Below, piece after piece: positions 56,143 through 64,000 of a stretch of 64,000 nucleotides of DNA. The DNA is from Gari tellinella (Eukaryota; Mollusca; Bivalvia; Cardiida; Psammobiidae). The first letter of the stretch is position 1, and the number at the start of each line of letters is the position of its first letter. Position numbers and translations under genes: made by a program. Under the pieces are notes generated by a model. That model had not been told where the DNA came from. It saw nothing but the letters and a program-made list of their open reading frames with translations, and searched no databases. The DNA lies in contig OV277858.1 in the NCBI GenBank assembly GCA_922989275.2, positions 17,533,427 through 17,597,426 of the forward strand, given 5' to 3'.

Positions 56143-56860
56143 TTTCGGTTCGTGAATCGTTTGTAATGTGTTTTCGCGCCATTCGCGAAAGTTGAAATGG
56201 AAGCTTGAACCTTCATTTATCTTACTAACATTTGTAACATAGTCACAACATCATACTTGGAATGTTCACCTTTAATCTTTACAGCAGCACATTGTTTGGA
56301 CACCATGGAGTGAGTGAGTTTGGTGTGGAGTTGGTACTGAAGAGCGTTTGGTTCGATAAACTGGTAAGAATTGTTCTGTATTGAATATTGTGTTATTTTG
56401 TATATTTAATGCATAGAAGGCATTAAGTTATTATATAGGTTGAGTCCATTTTGTAAATGGGGGTTGTATGCTGTATAGCCACTTAGAACATTGATACAAG
56501 TATTGACAAAGGCGTTGAAAGTTGGTATTATGTTGTTTCAACTGTTATGTTGGATAAGTTACATTATGTTGTTATGTTGTAAATATTCACAACAGTCATG
56601 TTGTGAATGTTCACAACATATATGCTTATTTTTCAGTTTTAAGGAAATATTATAAGACAAATGCTTAGTGTGCTTTTAACCAATGTATTTTCAGGATGCT
56701 AATTCTTTGAAGTATTTTGACTTGATGTTTGCCATGGTGTATGACTTCTTTGATGTGTGATGGTGTGTAAAGAGAGTACCTAATTAGACGTATGACAGAA
56801 ATCAGGCTTGTCGTTGTTACTTGTCTCACGCCCGGCTACCCCACCCTTGTAATGTTGACC
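56143..56860 (+). other. Possible plus-strand LTR sequence, unconfirmed
   Basis: If the 80-bp segment at 56861-56940 is the end of an LTR plus primer-binding site, the LTR should extend leftward. A palindromic TGTTGTGAATGTTCACAACA at about 56602-56621 (preceded by a similar TTGTAAATATTCACAACA) would suit an LTR start, giving roughly 325 bp. No second copy is in the window, so this cannot be tested here. Confidence 0.3.
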
Positions 56861-58060
56861 GTTTAATTTATAAACTGTAGACAGTTCAGATATATATATA
56901 TACCACTGAGCTAGTTGGTTATAAAATGGCGCCCAACGAGGGAAAATATGTTGCCTTACTTCCTCTATCATGGATGGCGGAATTCTCCTATGGCGTTGCT
57001 TAAAGGGAATGTCGTTCTCTAGGTCTACTCGGTGTTTCATAAGGTTGCATTGGCCGATATCCAAATCACCAGTTGAAAAGATGTCCTTATGATGGTACAA
57101 TAATTCCTCAAGTTTCTTTCGTTGGTTTTCATCTAAAAGTTTGTCCTCATCAACATGTAGAGTACTCAAAATTTCAGTCTGTTTATCCTCCAAATTTTCA
57201 AACACTTCATCTGCAATTTTGACAGGTTGAATTTCGCAAATAACACAGCTAGGCGAAATGACGACTGTGTCTGTTGATAGGTTGGACAAAGTTACTGTAA
57301 ACTCCTGAGATTTCAATCCATGTTGATGTTGAACGATTGCAGGTGTTATATCTAAATGGGATGGAAGGTTGCTATGTTTGGTCTCCTGAATCAATGCTGC
57401 AGTAGTAGGGTGGTTAATGATCTGGTCTGTGTAGCCTCTAACATCAATTATCTCGTTTGGCTTAAGCAGAATCTTCTCTGGACATGCACTTCTGACAATG
57501 GCAATCCGGTCTTTATTCCTTGCCAAAGACTTCTCCATCAATACCATACATCTAAATGACAAAGACCAAGGTGTGTATAGGTTGGCCTTCTGTAAAAACT
57601 GATCGCCAAATGTCTTCTTACAATCCAATAAAAACTCATGAAGGATGTTAGTTCCAAGAAGAATTGGTGCCCGCTTGGAATAAGCTGTGTCTGGTGTTAC
57701 TAGAAAAACACAGGCTAATGGTGATGCTTTCTGCAGACCTTCAGGTATTCCCAATGTAGCTTCTATGTAGCCTAGGTATGGAAGAGACTGTCCATCTGCG
57801 CATTCAATTGGTAAGATCCTGTCTATTGAATGCAGCTCTACATTAGACAAATGTTCCTTATAAAAGGATTCCGATACGGCAGACACGCATGACCCAGTGT
57901 CTAATAATGCCTTCCCTCGTGCCCCATTCACCACTACATCTGCCTCATTCGGTTCTCCAAGTAATTTGGGGTCAGATTTGTCAGTGCTCATACTTGCCCC
58001 AACAGCCTGAGCACTTAAGCTTTTGGGCAGTTCCGCTGTACGTGACCTGGCACTCGGCAT
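56780..58060 (-). CDS. pol (partial): Gypsy-type protease and N-terminal pol, truncated
   Basis: A 426-residue frame, -1 relative to gag and overlapping its last 46 bp, so it is normally made as a gag-pol fusion; the first Met is not a true start. Residues 45-60 (VNGARGKALLDTGSCVSAV) hold the retropepsin catalytic D-T-G (Asp54), and ILLGTNIL follows, the paired conserved strand of aspartic proteases. Residues about 310-373 (LLYHHKDIFSTGDLDIGQ, then HRRIPPSMIEEVRQHIF) are the standard lead-in to the Ty3/Gypsy RT. Sequence after residue 373 is the antisense of an LTR/PBS segment and not pol. The protease would cut gag and gag-pol during particle maturation. Confidence 0.88.
   Translation of the reverse strand: MPSARSRTAELPKSLSAQAVGASMSTDKSDPKLLGEPNEADVVVNGARGKALLDTGSCVSAVSESFYKEHLSNVELHSIDRILPIECADGQSLPYLGYIEATLGIPEGLQKASPLACVFLVTPDTAYSKRAPILLGTNILHEFLLDCKKTFGDQFLQKANLYTPWSLSFRCMVLMEKSLARNKDRIAIVRSACPEKILLKPNEIIDVRGYTDQIINHPTTAALIQETKHSNLPSHLDITPAIVQHQHGLKSQEFTVTLSNLSTDTVVISPSCVICEIQPVKIADEVFENLEDKQTEILSTLHVDEDKLLDENQRKKLEELLYHHKDIFSTGDLDIGQCNLMKHRVDLENDIPFKQRHRRIPPSMIEEVRQHIFPRWAPFYNQLAQWYIYISELSTVYKLNGQHYKGGVAGRETSNNDKPDFCHTSN
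56861..56940 (+). repeat. 80-bp inverted repeat, left copy: LTR end plus PBS-like sequence
   Basis: Reads GTTTAATTTATAAACTGTAG through a TA run to GTTATAAAATGGCGCCCAAC then GAG. By my reading it is an exact reverse complement of 60914-60993. TGGCGCCCAACG (from 56927) is the type of sequence used as a tRNA-Lys primer-binding site in many retroelements. Here it points rightward, opposite to the gag-pol that follows. Confidence 0.85.
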
Positions 58061-59283
58061 TTAAAGCAGATAATGCCGTCGGATAACTGTGGACAGGTGT
58101 CCCTCATGTGCCCCTTCCGGTTACAGTTAAAACAAGTTGGCTGAAAACTAGTGCTACCGGTTGGCCGTTGCGGTCTATATGCTCCTCTGCCTCTAGCTCC
58201 ACCTTGAAAGTTTCCTCTTCCCCTGCCTCTATTACCCCCAAGTCTGTGGTAGTTCCTATCTTCTTTCTCCTTCTCCAGTGTGTCTATCCTACTGTTCAAC
58301 TTCAGCAGTAATTCCCTCATCTCCTTCATTTCAGGTGTCTCCTTCTGTATAGGGACGGCAGATTTACTAGGCTTCCTTTCTGGGCTCTTCTCTTCCTTAA
58401 GTTCTGCTTCCAACTTTCTAAGTTCTCGCTTGAACTCATCATACTCCTTGATCTTGTCACACTGGTACCGGGCAGTTTGCTTCAGTTCTGTTCTGAGTCC
58501 TCCATACAGTTTCTCTTTCAAAACCAATGTGTCACTTCTCTGTAGTGCTGTCAGGGCAACTGCTTGTGCAAATATCTCTTCCAATCTGGAAGCGAAAGAT
58601 TCAACTGATTCTCCAGGCTTCTGAACACAGGTGTACAATTTCCTCATCACTGTTTCCCTGGACTCAATGTTGCCATAAGCATTGTCAAGCTTATCCATAA
58701 TCTCTTGGATGCTGACACCAGTTCCCAATCTCCGAACTTTGTCACTAGCATTTCCCTTCAGCGCTCTCCTGACTCCAAGCAGAATATGCTGCGACGAGAA
58801 AACCTTCTCCATCACCAAAGAGTCAACCTCAAACTTAAAGGTCTCCCACGTCACCTCTCCCTTAGTATCTTCACAATAGAAGGTAGACAACTTTGGGTAA
58901 CTGTAATGTCCACCCCTATGTTCTGTCACTGGTAATGGTATTTCCTTCTCAGCAGGCTGCTTTGCGGGTATCTCTTTCTCAGCAGGCAGCTTTTCCTTCT
59001 TTATCCAAGACGCAGGTTTAACATACTTTGGAATAGCTCCTTTATCCTCAGGTTTCTCTGTCTTAGATTCTCCAAACACTTCGTTTAACTTCAGTAAGTC
59101 CTCCGGCGAAGTAACCTTTGGCTTAATTCCCATCATCCGAAGGGCTTCAATCAGTCTGTGCTCCTCAATAGTCACATCCCCTGACAGTTCCAGTTTCTTC
59201 TCAACTCCAGAAACTATATCGGCTCCTTTTTTATTAACTCCTGAAGCCTCCATCTCCATTTCCTCCTCTGACTCATCCTCCAT
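58015..59283 (-). CDS. gag: Gypsy-type Gag with two CCHC zinc knuckles
   Basis: Structural protein that packages element RNA. The frame is open from 59373, but the first ATG is at 59283 (MEDESEEEMEMEASG), which I take as the start; an ATTGCAG just upstream (near 59330) could also be a splice acceptor. After an acidic N-terminus and a Lys/Pro/Glu linker, the capsid-like part includes YSYPKLSTFYCED..GEVTWETFKF and RETVMRKLYTCVQKPGESVE, reminiscent of PNMA-type gag. Then come a charged coiled coil (KEYDEFKRELRKLEAELKEE), an RG-rich stretch (GGNRGRGRGNFQGGARGRG) and two C-x2-C-x4-H-x4-C knuckles (CFNCNRKGHMRDTC and CFKCRVPGHVQRNC), the second ending 4 codons before the stop. No internal stops. 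Confidence 0.9.
   Translation of the reverse strand: MEDESEEEMEMEASGVNKKGADIVSGVEKKLELSGDVTIEEHRLIEALRMMGIKPKVTSPEDLLKLNEVFGESKTEKPEDKGAIPKYVKPASWIKKEKLPAEKEIPAKQPAEKEIPLPVTEHRGGHYSYPKLSTFYCEDTKGEVTWETFKFEVDSLVMEKVFSSQHILLGVRRALKGNASDKVRRLGTGVSIQEIMDKLDNAYGNIESRETVMRKLYTCVQKPGESVESFASRLEEIFAQAVALTALQRSDTLVLKEKLYGGLRTELKQTARYQCDKIKEYDEFKRELRKLEAELKEEKSPERKPSKSAVPIQKETPEMKEMRELLLKLNSRIDTLEKEKEDRNYHRLGGNRGRGRGNFQGGARGRGAYRPQRPTGSTSFQPTCFNCNRKGHMRDTCPQLSDGIICFKCRVPGHVQRNCPKA
58021..58027 (-). promoter_or_regulatory. Candidate -1 ribosomal slip site, C CCA AAA
   Basis: On the coding strand CCCAAAA sits in gag phase as C CCA AAA, matching X XXY YYZ, two codons before the gag TAA (58015-58017). Slipping -1 here moves the ribosome exactly into the protease frame. 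I did not verify a downstream pseudoknot. Confidence 0.75.
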
Positions 59284-59373
59284 ATCCGATAAGTCTATCA
59301 GGGAATCCTGCTTAGATTTCCCTTTACCTGCAATGTTTGTATTTCTAACAAGGCAAACCACACCAATTAGCAA

Positions 59374-60913
59374 TATTGGTTATTTCTTGTATGTAAAACT
59401 AAGTTTAAAATAGCAGGATAAATTTTCAAAAATCCTGTAAAGTGTGTAGACAAAGTTAAATATTATGTTTGGCAATGTATTATAGTTGTGTTTGTGTTAT
59501 TACAGTGAATAAGTATTACACCGTAACAGCAAAAGGTGTTACGCCAAGGTGCGAAACAAAAAAATAATAACGCGAGTGGCCACTGAAAGATATTTGGTTA
59601 CTATAGCGACAGTCAACTTGACTATAAATACCAGCTGAAATAAAATTCTATGCTATAATAATACAATCTATCACTGCTCCTAATATACCCTAACCTATTA
59701 CTGCTACCAGCTAAACTACTCAATATGAATACCTAACTAAATATCTGAAAGTACAATCCAACTATAAACCTGTAATTCTGAAAATACAGTCTAAACAAAT
59801 ACCTGTGTCTTTTCTTCTATATATATATGCTGTAGGTAGATGTCTCACATTCAATGTAAAGTCAATGTCAGCTGTCAAACAAAACAATTCCAAAATTCCA
59901 ACAGGGGGGGAATATTTCACTTTCCAACAAGGACTATAACTGAATTATCTCTTTCCTTAAGAAGAATTATCCAAAATACTTAGACAAACCAAGCTATACA
60001 ACTATTAATTTGAAAACTATAAGCACAAGGACCAAAGTAAGCTTCCAGTAATTAACGCCTTTTTCCACAAATTAATATGAGTTTCAATATGGCATGAATT
60101 GCAAATAAAATTCAATAGATATTATCAAGAATGAAATAAGTCGGATACTGTTATTTCCGTTTTAGATATTCGAAATGGTAGCTTGAAACCTAGGGTTAGT
60201 CAATAGGGATATTTGGAGAAGAGAGCTGAAAATATGTATGATTTTACCTTCACCAATCCTTCACCAAAACAAATTATTAAACATGCAAGTGAAAGAAACA
60301 ATTTCTCTCTTACTTTACAATAACTCACTTGGCATAAGTTATTAATATAAAGAATTGCAGCTGTCAAACAATGCTCCAATAAATTTTTCTGTTACTGCTT
60401 ACATTATAACCTATGAACAACCTATTATGACAATAGAGAGTCAATAAATTACAAGGTAACAGGTAAAGAACTGCAATATCTCCCTATTAATACAAAAATA
60501 CCATACTCACACATCTGATGTTACACTGCTATAGTAAACTGGCCACTAGACCAATGATCCCACCACCATAACCAATTACATCATCAATACATGACCGTTT
60601 CAACCAAGGTGTTCCTGTATAATATGTACACACAAATAAATTACATGGTCAAAGCAAAAGAAATACATGCAACACACAATAATTACAATGATTAAACTGT
60701 CTATAAATAAACACTTTACTTATTAACACCAGAAATTACTTTAAGTCTCTGAATAACAGTCACTGGTTCAATTCATATAAATAAATGTCACTTTCTTCCT
60801 CCTGGTTGTAGAAAATACTGTCCTCAGTAGTTAAATTACTAAATTACATATAAATATTACAAATAAAGCACTGTAGAATGTCTGTTTGCTCAAATCTAAC
60901 TCACACACAATTA
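59374..60913 (-). other. Long leader between PBS and gag
   Basis: About 1.5 kb with no open frame, AT-rich. Gypsy leaders are usually much shorter. It may contain an intron (see the gag entry), an insertion or decayed env-like or host sequence; nothing in it is recognisable. Confidence 0.5.
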
Positions 60914-60993
60914 CTCGTTGGGCGCCATTTTATAACCAACTAGCTCAGTGGTATATATATATATCTGAACTGTCTACAGTTTATAAATTAAAC
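60914..60993 (-). repeat. 80-bp inverted repeat, right copy: PBS plus LTR end
   Basis: Exact reverse complement of 56861-56940. On the minus strand it reads LTR end then TGGCGCCCAACGAG (60927-60914), correctly oriented for the gag on the same strand. The match stops at 60993, where the CR1 LINE 5' region appears to begin, so the rest of this LTR may have been displaced by that insertion. Confidence 0.85.
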
Positions 60994-61178
60994 TGAGATC
61001 GAGTGAAAAATATTTAATTTTTCAAGTTTTGAGGAGTTTTTGAAGTGAAATTGTGTTGAAGGGAATTCCTTTTGGCGTTATGTAAGGAAAAGTGAATTTG
61101 GATCCAGGGTACATCACGCCGATCTTCTGTAAAGTAACTTTCTTCAAGTGGTGAAATTGACTTGAACAGAACTGAACA

Positions 61179-62192
61179 ATGGCGGAAGTAAACAATGGAA
61201 ATTCTACTTCCGGTACAGGTACGAAGCGAGGGAGGCCTGCAAAAAATGGTAAACAGAAGAAGTCAAACACAAAACAGTCAATAAACGGTGACAGTGACAA
61301 GCAGGTAACATGTGTCAAGTGTTCAGATGTATTTGTAAATGATGACGACAAACTATTGGGCTGTGAGAGAAGCAGCAGTTGGTTCTGTGTTGAGTGTTTA
61401 GGTTTATCGGATTTCGAGTACGAAGTGATTGGGAGAAGGAAAGATTTTCACTGGTTTTGTGAAGAATGTGAGAAGCCTGCCATAACGGCAGTATCATCTG
61501 ATAAACAAATAGAAGAGAAATGTGCAGCATACATGCAGTCAATGACCGGGAGAATTGGGTGCTTGGAGGAGAAGTTAAGTAGTAAGGCGGACAGCAGTGA
61601 TGTTGTTAATCTGGAAAAACGTGTTGAGAAATTAGAAGTGAAGGATAAACCTGTGCAAAGTGAGGTACAAAGTTACACTGTTCGGATGACAATTGAAGAG
61701 CAGAGGGAAAGGGAATTCCGCAAGAAGAACATAATCATTCAGAACTTGAAAGTGTCTAATAAGAGAGAGTATACGGACAGGAAAGAGGAGGATATTGAGT
61801 CAATTTATAAGCTATTCAGTGCGATGGGGGTTGATGAGGAAGATGTGGTAGAGAGCTATGATAGGATAGGGAAAAAGGACCCAAGTAAGCAAAGAATAAC
61901 AAAAGTGACTGTTGACAGCGTAGAGGCCAAGAAAAAGATTCTAAAAAGCTCAAGAGTGCTAAAGGATGACGAGGACTACAAGAATGTGTATATAGGGCCT
62001 GATATCACAAAAATGCAGCGAGCAGAAGATTACAACTTGAGAAAGGAGTTGAGAGATAGGAAAAACCAGGGCGAAAGTGATATTTTTATCAGAGGAGGGA
62101 AACTTGTCCAGCGTCAACAGAGAGCCCTGCAGTTCAGGGGTGGAGCCATACGAGCCTCCTACACAGGCACAGTCTCGGAGGGTGAAGAGTAA
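61179..62192 (+). CDS. CR1-type LINE ORF1 with PHD finger
   Basis: 337 residues, uninterrupted. The ATG (ACAATGG context) follows a stop-containing 5' region. Residues 1-40 are basic and Ser/Thr-rich (TKRGRPAKNGKQKK). Residues about 45-95 form a PHD-type zinc finger: CVKC, a GC pair, SSSWFCVEC, then HWFCEEC. Residues 105-150 look like a coiled coil. Residues about 165-320 (REFRKKNIIIQNL, SAMGVDEEDVVESYDRIGK, RAEDYNLRKELRDRKNQGES) resemble the RRM-like/C-terminal domain of L1-type ORF1. PHD fingers in ORF1 are known from CR1-group LINEs. Expected role: RNA binding and assembly of the retrotransposition particle. ORF2 overlaps or follows closely in another frame. Confidence 0.9.
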   Translation: MAEVNNGNSTSGTGTKRGRPAKNGKQKKSNTKQSINGDSDKQVTCVKCSDVFVNDDDKLLGCERSSSWFCVECLGLSDFEYEVIGRRKDFHWFCEECEKPAITAVSSDKQIEEKCAAYMQSMTGRIGCLEEKLSSKADSSDVVNLEKRVEKLEVKDKPVQSEVQSYTVRMTIEEQREREFRKKNIIIQNLKVSNKREYTDRKEEDIESIYKLFSAMGVDEEDVVESYDRIGKKDPSKQRITKVTVDSVEAKKKILKSSRVLKDDEDYKNVYIGPDITKMQRAEDYNLRKELRDRKNQGESDIFIRGGKLVQRQQRALQFRGGAIRASYTGTVSEGEE

Positions 62193-62199
62193 ACAGCTC

Positions 62200-64000
62200 A
62201 GTAACTCATGTGTAAATAATTTTATCAGAAGTGGACTTAATATTTTATCGAGCAACGTGGATGTGATAACGACCAAAATGTTAGACTTAGAGCAGTGTGT
62301 TAAGGAACATAAACCAGACATTGTAGCACTAACAGAAGTAAAACCTAAGTACTGTAAGACTAAGCTGACGGAGACTGAAATAGTGTTGGAAGGCTACCAT
62401 CCACCTTTCCATAACCTTGACTCAGAGGGACGTGGAGTTTGTATGTATGTTTCAAACTAGTTCAGGGTGGAGGCTTTTAATGTTGAAAGAGAGAACTCAC
62501 AATGCTTCAAAGAATCTGTATGGGTCAGTGTCAAAGTTGGAGGAAATAAGACTGTTGTCGTAGGATGCGTTTATCGCAGCCCCTCAAGTGATAGTGAAAA
62601 CAATCGGAGCCTGGAAGACCTTCTTCGGCATGTAACAGATATGAACATACGATATATTATTATTGTTGGGGATTTCAACTATCCTAACATAGACTGGAAA
62701 CATGCATCAGCTACTGATGGTGAGAACACAGAGAGTGATCAGTTTACAGAGTGTATCAGGGATTGTTTCCTCAGCCAGCACGTAGACAAACCGACAAGGT
62801 ATCGCGGTGAACAAAGACCATCTATTTTGGACTTAGTACTGACAAGTGAAGAGAATGTGATTAAGGACTTAAGGTATTTAGCCCCACTAGGGAACAGTGA
62901 CCATTGCACTTTGACATTTAAGTATGCATGCAAGACTGAGGTATTGAACAGCAAGACAACTAAGTTCAAATTTGATAAAGGAAATTATAAGGGAATGTGC
63001 GAAGTGTTGTCAGACATAGACTGGGAAAGGGAATTGGAAATGAAAGACATTCAGGAAGCATAAGATACCTTCAGTGACAAGTTGGAAAGTGCAATGCAAG
63101 AACACATACCAACCCATAGTGTGAGCAACAAACCAAACAAAAAGCGTCAGGCATATATGGACAGACAGGGGATGAGGCTACTGAAAACTAAACAGAAAGC
63201 ATGGCAGACGTATACAGAAACTCAAGATTGCTATGACCACCAGAAATATTGTCAGGCAAGGAACAAGCTACGTGCTCACACAAGAGAAACCAGACAGAAC
63301 TTTGAGGAGGCAATAGCAAGTGAAATAAAAACAAATCCAAAGGCGTTTTGGAAATACACCAAATCAAAATTGACTGTGAAAAGTGGAGTTGGCGATCTCA
63401 AAGATAGCGAGGGTGTTGTGTACAGTGACGATAAAGCCAAAGCTAGACTACTGAACGACTTTTTCTGTAGTGTGTTCACCGATGAGGATATAGCAAGTGT
63501 GCCTGTCATGGAAGAACGGTCAGAGAACAGTGTACTGTCAGAGTTGTGCATTATGGAGGAAATGATTCTGAAGAAACTATACGCCTTGAAAGTCAGCAAA
63601 TCACCAGGTCCTGACGGGTTCCATCCGAGGGTCCTAAAGGAGATTGCACCCAGTATTGTCGCACCCCTGAGGATCATTTATCTGAAATCGCTAAAGTCAG
63701 GAGTACTGCCATCCCAGTGGAAACAAGGAAAGGTCACGCCCATCTTCAAAAAGGGTGACAGATGCTCACCGGGGAACTACAGGCCAGTCAGTCAGACTTC
63801 TGTCCTCTGCAAGACTATGGAATTCATCATCAGACAGGCAGTAATGGACCATATGACTGAAAACGATCTGTTTTGCGATGAGCAGCATGGGTTTGTGCCT
63901 AGGAGATCGTGCATGACGCAACTCCTTGTGTGCCTTGATGAATGGACGGAGGCACTTGATAGAGGGGACCCAATTGACACCGTGTACCTTGACTTTAAAA
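62200..64000 (+). pseudogene. CR1-type LINE ORF2, endonuclease and RT fingers, partial
   Basis: One frame is open from 62077 apart from a TAG at 62458-62460 and a TAA at 63061-63063. The first ATG in it after ORF1 is at 62278. Endonuclease blocks: ILSSNVDVI, PDIVALTEVKPK (metal-binding Glu), VGCVYRSPSS, IIIVGDFNYPNIDW (catalytic Asp/Asn) and LGNSDHCTL (SDH motif), so the active site is intact. RT begins with KSPGPDG and reaches YLDFK, the start of catalytic motif A, at the window end. The two stops would each prevent full-length protein unless read through. The rest of ORF2 and the 3' end lie outside. Confidence 0.88.

Larger units (their letters stand above)
56941..60913 (-). mobile_element. 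Ty3/Gypsy-like element, gag-pro-truncated pol
   Basis: Minus-strand LTR-retrotransposon body: from the right a primer-binding site (60927-60914), a ~1.5-kb leader without open frame, gag, then a protease-pol frame in the -1 phase. Pol stops at 56941, in the fingers of the RT, before any catalytic RT motif; RNase H and integrase are absent. Instead of a 3' LTR in the same orientation, the truncated end is joined to the LTR/PBS segment in opposite orientation. The gag and protease frames are open, so the structure is fairly young but cannot move on its own. Confidence 0.85.
60994..64000 (+). mobile_element. CR1-type LINE, 5' complete, running off the window
   Basis: A ~185-bp 5' region, intact ORF1 (61179-62192) and ORF2 (about 62200 to the window edge) with two stops. 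ORF2 blocks are typical of CR1: SPGPDGFHPRVLKEIAPS, FKKGDRCSPGNYRPVSQTSV, GFVPRRSCMTQLL. Coding is much better preserved than in the other LINEs here. It appears to start at the edge of the Gypsy LTR, so it inserted there or was joined there later. Confidence 0.9.

Noticed and set aside
56780..56940. Last ~53 residues of the Gypsy pol frame as real RT sequence
   Set aside because: This part is the antisense of the 80-bp LTR/PBS repeat plus flanking DNA; the match to RT ends at 56941.

Overview
This window reads as nuclear DNA of an invertebrate animal, most likely a bivalve mollusc. That assignment is an inference. It rests on AT-rich sequence, a very high load of degraded mobile elements, tRNA-headed SINEs, a TTAA-bounded hairpin MITE with a core of the type seen in bivalve genomes (recalled, not searched), and tandem-repeat families of bivalve type. 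I found no convincing host protein-coding gene. Every protein-like signal I could name belongs to a transposable element, and almost all are broken by stops or frameshifts.

Layout. 1-6 kb: one copy of a ~1.2-kb repeat with inverted ends (family A), the 3' end of a dead LINE, and a compact tandem-MITE plus hairpin composite. 6-12.3 kb: a nearly full-length LINE (ORF1, endonuclease, RT, 3' minisatellite, short tandem tail) split by a Tigger/pogo DNA transposon with a TA target duplication. 12.3-17.1 kb: dispersed repeats and a Crypton/KIAA1958-like tyrosine-recombinase relic. 17.1-25.4 kb: a second family A copy split by a Tc1 element (DD34E), several hairpin MITEs, two SINE copies and a tRNA-Asp-like pseudogene. 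26.8-31.6 kb: a piggyBac-type MITE, a tandem-repeat element whose units flip orientation, and an L1/Tx1-like LINE relic. 33-34.2 kb: a satellite with higher-order structure. 34.6-37.8 kb: a 3.2-kb element with long inverted ends full of GGGTCATT and CTACGTAG motifs and trinucleotide arms. 37.9-47.1 kb: repeat family B, an inverted pair of family A units, LINE fragments, a conserved-domain-type SINE and the second orientation-flipping array. 48.4-53.1 kb: two arrays of one 31-bp satellite around repeats and a Penelope-like RT relic split by a 523-bp insertion. 54.5-55.4 kb: sequence rich in TAGATCT. 56.8-61 kb: a minus-strand Ty3/Gypsy-like gag-pro unit with truncated pol, bounded by a perfect 80-bp inverted repeat ending in a primer-binding-site-like sequence. 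61-64 kb: the youngest-looking LINE, CR1-type, with an intact PHD-finger ORF1; its ORF2 runs off the window.

The strongest results are three nested insertions whose host sequence can be read continuously across the junctions (Tigger in LINE, Tc1 in repeat A, MITE/SINE in Penelope-like RT), the inverted-terminus Gypsy element with a clear gag/pro -1 slip site, and several non-autonomous repeat families (long-TIR GGGTCATT element, 184-bp tandem MITE plus hairpin, orientation-flipping minisatellite element) that I cannot assign to a named family.
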